DNA of 64,000 nt from Halorussus ruber (GTDB lineage: Archaea; Halobacteriota; Halobacteria; Halobacteriales; Haladaptataceae). Below, piece after piece: positions 59,028 through 64,000 of the stretch. Position 1 is the first letter of the stretch, and every line of letters begins with the position of its first letter. Below the pieces are notes generated by a model. That model ran no database searches, had not been told where the DNA came from, and worked only from the letters and a program-made list of their open reading frames with translations. Position numbers and translations under genes: made by a program. The stretch lies in contig NZ_ML219768.1 of NCBI RefSeq assembly GCF_004765785.1, forward strand, positions 186,001-250,000. The letters run 5' to 3'.

Positions 59028-59429
59028 ATGCAGCAAGACGATTTCGGGGCAATAAATAAAAAGCGGCGGCTACTGTTCGTAAGGTCACTTCCTATTTTTT
59101 TGATGGCCGGTTGTCTTGGGCAGTTAGACCGAGACGACACGGTGGAGGTGTCGAACGAGAGCGACCAGACGCACACGCTGACGGTTCGGTTCACGGACGA
59201 GAACACGGGGAGTGTCGTGTCCGAGCGAACGCTGACCCTGAAATCGGGCGCGGAGAGACGCTACGAGGTCACCCTTCCCGACGCGGGAGACGAATCGAGT
59301 CACTACGCGCTGACGGTCACCACCGAGTCGGGACTTCGGAAGATTCACGACTTGGGCGAGGGCGTGTTCTACGTCCTCTACGTGACGGTCGACTCCGACG
59401 GACTGCGGGTCCTGCAAACGACGCGGTGA
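59028..59429 (+). CDS. Putative lipoprotein, small beta-rich
   Basis: A 133-residue protein. The start (KKRRLLFVRSLPIFLMAGC) is a basic region and hydrophobic segment ending in MAGC, a lipobox-like end. The mature part is strand-rich with VEVSNESDQTHTLTVRFTDE, resembling the FN3/Ig-like folds of surface proteins. Function unknown. It stands between two convergently oriented genes. Confidence 0.65.
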   Translation: MQQDDFGAINKKRRLLFVRSLPIFLMAGCLGQLDRDDTVEVSNESDQTHTLTVRFTDENTGSVVSERTLTLKSGAERRYEVTLPDAGDESSHYALTVTTESGLRKIHDLGEGVFYVLYVTVDSDGLRVLQTTR

Positions 59430-59448
59430 CCATCCAAACAGACTTCGG

Positions 59449-59901
59449 CTATCGTTCGAGAACCAGAATCCCCGCCCCGAGAATCAGCAGACTCGCGCCG
59501 ACCCAGTGTGGATTGAACGCCTGCGTGCCGTGGACCGCGTCGTGGATGTTCAGCAGGTAGTGGTCCACTACGCCGTCGAAGACGTTGAACAGTCCGGCAC
59601 CCACGAAGAGACCCCCGACCACTCGCACCGCGGAGTGGGCTTCCGACGAGCGATTCAGCGCCCGCCAGATCAGGCCCGCGCCGACCAGCGTGATGCCGAT
59701 CATCGACAGCGAGAACAGGCCGTCCCAGTAGACGTTCGCCTGCAAGCCGTCGAGTGTCGAGGTCGTAATCCAGTCCGAGACGAGGTGGTGCCACTAGAGA
59801 ATCATGTGAAAGACCACCACATCGAGGAGCGCGCCGAATCCGAAGCCGAGCGTGCCGCTACCGAGCAGGAGTCGGCGCTGGCGGTCGGGTCGAGAACTCA
59901 C
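59449..59901 (-). pseudogene. DUF2243 membrane protein with in-frame TAG
   Basis: The gene reads from GTG 59901 through the first helix (LLLGSGTLGFGFGALLDVVV, then FHMIL) and meets TAG at 59794-59796. It then continues in the same frame as WHHLVSDWITTSTLDGLQAN and on to the end at 59449, with GLFSLSMIGITLVGAGLIW and further membrane helices. DUF2243 proteins have Gln at the stop position (ILQWHH), so the change is CAG to TAG. Either a nonsense mutation or readthrough. Confidence 0.72.
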
Positions 59902-60125
59902 GTGCGAAGTTGGGAATCCACGGCGAAAACCTCCGTGGCCGATGCTCAGACGAAGTAGTCACATCTCCGTTCAGGAAACAGTTGTCGAAAGGATGCGTTC
60001 TGATTCGGACTCCCCACTACGGTTTGTAGTGAGTCGCCCCTGCCAGCCCCGGCAGTTCATTATCCCTCGTCAAAATACAAATTAGTGTCGATATAGACGA
60101 TACGTAATCGGGAGTTGCTATCTCT
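59902..60125. other. Intergenic region without genes
   Basis: 224 bases with no gene and no strong repeat. It has AT-rich DNA near 60060-60110 at the 3' end of the dehydrogenase-like gene. Confidence 0.5.
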
Positions 60126-61025
60126 TCACTTCCTGACCAACTCCGGTCTCTCGACATCCTCGTCCACAGCATCGCGCCACGAGTGGTCGGGTTCCCAGTC
60201 CAGCACCTCGTCGGCCTTCGCCACCGAGAGCGCCGAGTCGTCGCCCGAGACGTTGCAGTCGTCGGGCACCTCGCCGAAGAACTCTTCGAGCGCGTCCTCG
60301 ATTGGCGTCTCCAGATAGTTGTCCGCCGCCGCGACGTGGAAGGGTTCGTGGCCCGAGAAGTCGGCGTCGAGCGCGGCCGCGACGAGGCCCGCCACGTCGC
60401 GGACGTCCACGTAGGACCAGAAGTTGCCCGCGCCGTTGGCGAGGTCCTCGCGCGCCTCGACGCAGTTGTACTCGCCGGGGTACTGAATCCACGATGGGCG
60501 AATCGAGGCCACGGGCACGTCGAAGCGCCGGGTCACCATCTTGGCGACCTCCTCGCCGACGACCTTCGAGGTCCCGTAGGGGTCCTCGGGCCGGAGCGCA
60601 TTGGCCTCCCGAATCGGCAGGCGCTCGGGGAGGCGTCTCTCCTCGGCGAAGGCGAACCCGTAGGCGCTCTCGCTGGAGGCCCACGCGACCTGCGCTCCGG
60701 CCCGGCCCGCGCCGACGAGGACGTTGTAGGTCGCCAGCACGTTCGTCTCGAAGACTCGACCCCCGGCGTGGCGCGTCGGCGACGGGAGCGCGGCCCAGTG
60801 GACCACGGCGTCGGGGTCGAGGTCGGCCAGCAAATCGAGCGCCTCGCCCCGGTCCGTGAGGTCCGCGGCGCGGAAATCGATGTTCTCGCGGGCGTCGATT
60901 TCCCACCCCGGATGGGTGGTATCGACGCAGACGACCCGCCACTCCTCGGCGGCGAGGAGGTCGGCTATCCAGCGCCCGGAGCGTCCGAGACCGCCCGTGA
61001 CGACGACTGTTCTGGTCTGTGGCAT
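60126..61025 (-). CDS. NAD-dependent epimerase/dehydratase (extended SDR)
   Basis: A 299-residue extended short-chain dehydrogenase. The dinucleotide motif is VVTGGLGRSGRWIADLL, the SDR central region is VVHWAALPSPTRHAG, the catalytic set is SSESAYG and YGTSKVVGEEV (Tyr and Lys of YxxxK). Nucleotide-sugar or polyol substrates are typical. The gene stands alone and ends near the AT-rich DNA at 60100. Confidence 0.86.
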   Translation of the reverse strand: MPQTRTVVVTGGLGRSGRWIADLLAAEEWRVVCVDTTHPGWEIDARENIDFRAADLTDRGEALDLLADLDPDAVVHWAALPSPTRHAGGRVFETNVLATYNVLVGAGRAGAQVAWASSESAYGFAFAEERRLPERLPIREANALRPEDPYGTSKVVGEEVAKMVTRRFDVPVASIRPSWIQYPGEYNCVEAREDLANGAGNFWSYVDVRDVAGLVAAALDADFSGHEPFHVAAADNYLETPIEDALEEFFGEVPDDCNVSGDDSALSVAKADEVLDWEPDHSWRDAVDEDVERPELVRK

Positions 61026-61205
61026 GGACCGGGATACGACGATGTCGGGGTAAATGGTTGGGGCGGTCGGCGAAGCGGAGCGCGTCGGCGATTAGCTGAC
61101 TCCAGCAACTAATACCTATTTTAGAAACAACCTTCTATTACTTTATGAATTGTTTTTATTTCTTTGCTGGTAGATAAGCGAAAACGTGGGCCGCAAATCG
61201 AGATG

Positions 61206-61958
61206 CTATCCCTCGGGTCGCTGGCCGTCGCTGACGGCGTCAGCCTCCGGCGGTTCGCTATCGGCGGTTCCGGCGTCCGGTCGCTCGCCAGTTTCGACTT
61301 CGACCTCCTCTTCATGCTCTCGCGGTAGCCCGAGCGCGTCCCAGATTTGTTTCCGGCCGAAGAAAGCGATGAGGAGGCCGAGGAGCGTGAGGAGAGACCC
61401 GATATTCTCGCCGACCCACTGGACCATCAATTCGGCGTGGCACTCGGCAGGACATCTGATTCCAAAGGTGAACTCGGCCGTGGGCATCACCGGAACGTCC
61501 CGCGAAATGTACGTAGCTTCGACAGTCGAACTGCTCTGCGGGAGCTTCTTCTCTGGTGAGATTGTCACAGGAATGTACTCCTCTCTATCGGCGCTTCTTT
61601 CAGGGATATACGCAACAGCATCAAAGTTCGGATACAGCCACGAAATAGAGATTACCTCCACATCCGGATTGTGAAATTCGAAGGTCGTCGGTGTCTCAGA
61701 GTGAACCCGAAGACCAAGTAGAATATCGCCGCCGTCGGAAACGACCCGAACGGCGAAATTCATCGGTTGATTTCTCAAGATACGATTCTTCTCGGGCATA
61801 ATCTCTACACTCACCGACCCGGTCTCACCGGTCTGGGCCGCGATTTGCGCCGACGACTCCGCCGCGTCCCGAGACACGTCCCCGAGCGCGAACGAGGCCG
61901 AACTACCGACGAGTACGACAAGCACGCAAACCGCGGCGAACGCCCTGATGCGGTTCAT
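61206..61958 (-). CDS. Membrane-anchored surface protein with CxxxC juxtamembrane motif
   Basis: A 250-residue protein. An N-terminal hydrophobic segment (AFAAVCVLVVLVGSSASFAL) is followed by a beta-rich ectodomain (GSVSVEIMPEKNRILRNQPM and further). CPAEC (about residue 175) precedes GSLLTLLGLLIAFFG as the membrane span and a ~50-residue acidic tail. The layout matches the gene at 58205. A second pair of such genes in so short a region suggests duplication. ATG 61958 is used, at MNRIRAFAAVC. Confidence 0.7.
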   Translation of the reverse strand: MNRIRAFAAVCVLVVLVGSSASFALGDVSRDAAESSAQIAAQTGETGSVSVEIMPEKNRILRNQPMNFAVRVVSDGGDILLGLRVHSETPTTFEFHNPDVEVISISWLYPNFDAVAYIPERSADREEYIPVTISPEKKLPQSSSTVEATYISRDVPVMPTAEFTFGIRCPAECHAELMVQWVGENIGSLLTLLGLLIAFFGRKQIWDALGLPREHEEEVEVETGERPDAGTADSEPPEADAVSDGQRPEG

Positions 61959-62110
61959 AACTCTCTGCCGGGACCGTCCCCGACTAGTTAACAAACTGCA
62001 ACCTCAGAGAGCATTAAGACTCTGTAGCCCGGTAGACAGGTTTCGATCCCGAGGCGATTCGGAGGTCCACCTTCGGACCGATTCCAACTGCGAATCGGCT
62101 TCGAATCAGC

Positions 62111-63445
62111 TCAGTCGAACACCTCACCGATTACCTCGTTCAGCACTCTCACGCCCTCCCGAATGTCGTCCTCGGTGGCACAGAGCGGCGGCGCGACGAT
62201 GGTCTGGAAGTTGGGACGCCCGCCACCGACCAGCACGCCCTTCTCCGCGGCGGCCTCGACCACCTCCACGACCGGGTTCTCGCCCTCGTCGCCCGCCCAC
62301 GGGTCCACGAAGGTCTCGCCCGAGTCGGGGTCGGCGAACTCGACGGCCCAGAGGAATCCGCGACCGCGCACGTCGGTCACGGCGTCGCGGGCGTCGGCCA
62401 TCTCGCGGAGTTCGGATTCCAGCGTCGGCGCGAGATTGCGGACGTTGTCGAGGAGGTCCTCGTCGTAAGCGTCCATCGCGGCGACCCCCGCGGCGCAGGC
62501 GACCGGGTGCCCGGCGAAGGTCTGGCCCACGTCGATGCCCTCCTCGCGGAGGCTTTCGCCCAACTCCGCGTTGACCAGCACGCCCGCCAGCGGTGCGTAG
62601 GCGCTCGTCACCCCCTTGGCGAAGGTGACGATGTCCGGTTCGACGTCCTCGCGTTGAATCCCGAACCAGTCGCCGCACCGCCCGAATCCGGCGATGACCT
62701 CGTCGGAAATCAGCAGGATGTCGTACTCGTCGCAGAGGTCCCGGACGCGCTCGAAGTACCCCGGCGGCGCGGGGAAGGCACCGCTGGTCCCGCCGACCGG
62801 TTCGGTCAGAATCGCCGCGATGGAGTCCGGTCCCTCGTTGCGGATGACGAATTCGAGGTGGTCCGCGGCCTGCTCGGCCAACTCCTCGCCGGTCGCGCCG
62901 TCGAACGCCCGCGGAATCGGCGGCAGGAACTTCGTGGACCCCGAGGTCGCGGCGTACCGCTCGACGGTGGCGCGAGTCGAGGGGTCGCCCGTCAGCGCGG
63001 CCGCGCCGTAGGTCCCGCCGTGGTACGACCGCCAGCGCGTCAGCACCTTCGGGGCGTCCTGCTGAGCGCGAGCGAACTGGACCGCCGCCTCGTTGGCCTC
63101 GCTTCCCGAGACCGCGAAGTACACGTCCGACAGGCCGTCTGGCGCGACCTCGGCGAGTCGCCCGGCAAGTTCCGAGCGCGCGTCGTTGTGCTTCGACGAG
63201 GAGACGTAGGGAATCGCGCTCGCCTGTTCGGTCATCGCCTCGACGATGCGCTCGTCGCTGTGGCCCGCGTTGACGCAGTAGAGTTGCGAGGCGAAGTCGA
63301 GGTACTCGGTGTCCTCGTCGTCGTAGACCCGCACGCCCTCGCCGCGGACGAGCGTCGGCACGTCGTCGTCAGGGTCCGACCAGTGAGGTAGCGGTCCGCT
63401 CCGCGGAGTCGCGTCGGGAGAAGCGGGTGGGTGACCGTCTGCCAT
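62111..63445 (-). CDS. Class III PLP aminotransferase
   Basis: A 444-residue fold-type I enzyme. Features are VRVYDDEDTEYLDFASQLYC near the start, VYFAVSGSEANEAAVQFAR, EPVGGTSGAFPAPPGYF, the cofactor-Asp segment DEVIAGFGRCGDWFG and the Schiff-base lysine in TFAKGVTSAYAPLAG. Class III members transaminate omega-amino groups, taurine, beta-alanine or similar; the substrate is open. ATG 63445 is used; the upstream frame overlaps the CPBP gene. Confidence 0.87.
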   Translation of the reverse strand: MADGHPPASPDATPRSGPLPHWSDPDDDVPTLVRGEGVRVYDDEDTEYLDFASQLYCVNAGHSDERIVEAMTEQASAIPYVSSSKHNDARSELAGRLAEVAPDGLSDVYFAVSGSEANEAAVQFARAQQDAPKVLTRWRSYHGGTYGAAALTGDPSTRATVERYAATSGSTKFLPPIPRAFDGATGEELAEQAADHLEFVIRNEGPDSIAAILTEPVGGTSGAFPAPPGYFERVRDLCDEYDILLISDEVIAGFGRCGDWFGIQREDVEPDIVTFAKGVTSAYAPLAGVLVNAELGESLREEGIDVGQTFAGHPVACAAGVAAMDAYDEDLLDNVRNLAPTLESELREMADARDAVTDVRGRGFLWAVEFADPDSGETFVDPWAGDEGENPVVEVVEAAAEKGVLVGGGRPNFQTIVAPPLCATEDDIREGVRVLNEVIGEVFD

Positions 63446-63528
63446 GGTCGAACCACGACTCGCCGCGTGATAAGGGTACACGCCCGAACAGTCGCGTCTG
63501 GCAGATACCTCGATTCGGCTGACAGCAC

Positions 63529-64000
63529 TCAGAACGCCATCGCCCCGCTCTCGTTCATCGCGCCCGACGACAGCGTCACGTACGCGATTCCGAACAACAG
63601 CGCGTCGTACAGGCCGTGGACCAGAATCGGCACGACCAGATTGTCGGTCCAGACGAAGAGATAGCCCAGCAGAATCGAGAGACCGAACAGAATCGCCAGC
63701 GTCACCGTCACCGCGAGCGCGTCGGGCGTGGCGACCCACGTCGTCGGCAGGTGGACCAGCGCGAACAGGACGCTAGTGAGAACCACCGCAGGCGCGCGCG
63801 AGAAGGCCCCGTCGAGGTACGACTGGATGACCCCCCGGAAGAGCAACTCCTCGGCCGGACCGATGACCAGAATCGAGAGCGGGACGAGCAACAGGAGCGA
63901 GGTCAGCACGCCCTCCTCGGCGAGTTGCGTCACCGAGTTGCCCGCCAGCGGGAGTCCGGCCTGCTGGGCCGCGACGATGGCGGCGAGCCGGTAGGCGAAC
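63529..64000 (-). CDS. CPBP-family intramembrane protease, cut by the window edge
   Basis: The frame is open to base 64000, so the true start lies outside. About 157 residues are visible, with the CPBP motifs PAEELLFRGVIQSYL (EExxxR), SVLFALVHLPTTW (FxxxH) and VPILVHGLYDALLF (HxxxN/D). These metal-dependent proteases (CAAX or bacteriocin-processing relatives) act in the membrane. The N-terminal span(s) are missing. Confidence 0.82.
   Translation of the reverse strand, partial: FAYRLAAIVAAQQAGLPLAGNSVTQLAEEGVLTSLLLLVPLSILVIGPAEELLFRGVIQSYLDGAFSRAPAVVLTSVLFALVHLPTTWVATPDALAVTVTLAILFGLSILLGYLFVWTDNLVVPILVHGLYDALLFGIAYVTLSSGAMNESGAMAF

Noticed and set aside
59449-59901. Pyrrolysine read at the in-frame TAG
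   Set aside because: Haloarchaea generally do not use pyrrolysine, no pyl genes are visible, and Gln is the conserved residue, so a CAG to TAG mutation is simpler.

Overview
The window is chromosomal DNA of a haloarchaeon (class Halobacteria). The coding DNA is GC-rich, nearly all proteins are strongly acidic, twin-arginine and lipobox signal peptides are common, and promoters follow the archaeal TATA pattern with leaderless or near-leaderless starts. The gene content is also haloarchaeal: a divergent TatC/double-TatC pair, Orc1/Cdc6, PCNA, NMD3, Taw2, RlmE with a TRAM domain, a HalOD1 protein, and small zinc-ribbon and DUF57xx-type proteins. The genus cannot be fixed from sequence alone. No rRNA, tRNA, CRISPR array or complete insertion sequence was found.

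Layout. 1-6.6 kb: rpiA, a MacB-type ABC exporter, a methyltransferase and small regulators. 6.6-15 kb: an Orc1/Cdc6 initiator, a MutS-family ATPase, a SagB-type dehydrogenase converging on a Tat-exported Cys-rich protein, and LarE. 15-18 kb: the two TatC genes. 18.6-25 kb: a ribbon-helix-helix regulator with a queuosine-precursor transporter, a lipoprotein, an AT-rich membrane-protein gene, rlmE, and a TrkA-N/APC-USP pair. 25.7-31 kb: an aminotransferase, a diiron R2-like oxidase, a class I terpene-synthase-like protein, and an isolated nuoB-nuoCD pair. 31-39.5 kb: acyl-CoA dehydrogenase and ligase, methyltransferases, a sodium/solute symporter with a 46-residue partner, and PCNA. 39.5-45 kb: a toxin-antitoxin locus with a frameshifted toxin, a MOSC protein, an aldo/keto reductase, and an AT-richer PIN-like two-gene cassette. 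45-58 kb: ferredoxin, PHP phosphoesterase, YkgJ-type protein, HalOD1, an XPD/DinG-like helicase, a cupredoxin, Taw2 and NMD3. 58-64 kb: two look-alike membrane-anchored proteins, a DUF2243 gene broken by an in-frame amber, a sugar-nucleotide-type dehydrogenase, a class III aminotransferase, and a CPBP protease cut by the window edge.

The strongest unexplained signal is a set of structured intergenic repeats spread over the window. Four copies of a hairpin share the apex GCGCAGAACTGCGC or a near variant but have different, still complementary outer stems. Four copies of a second hairpin pair GGAGGAC with GTCCTCC around the loop GCGGTTT. Three copies of a GGTTGGGGAGG...TAGCTAGCTTC core sit beside the hairpins in modular combinations, and two tandem arrays (17 bp x4, 21 bp x6) resemble expansions of one part of that core. 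The other notable loci are the terpene-synthase-like/R2-like pair next to the orphan nuoB-nuoCD, the SagB/Cys-rich-protein pair, and the PIN-like cassette.
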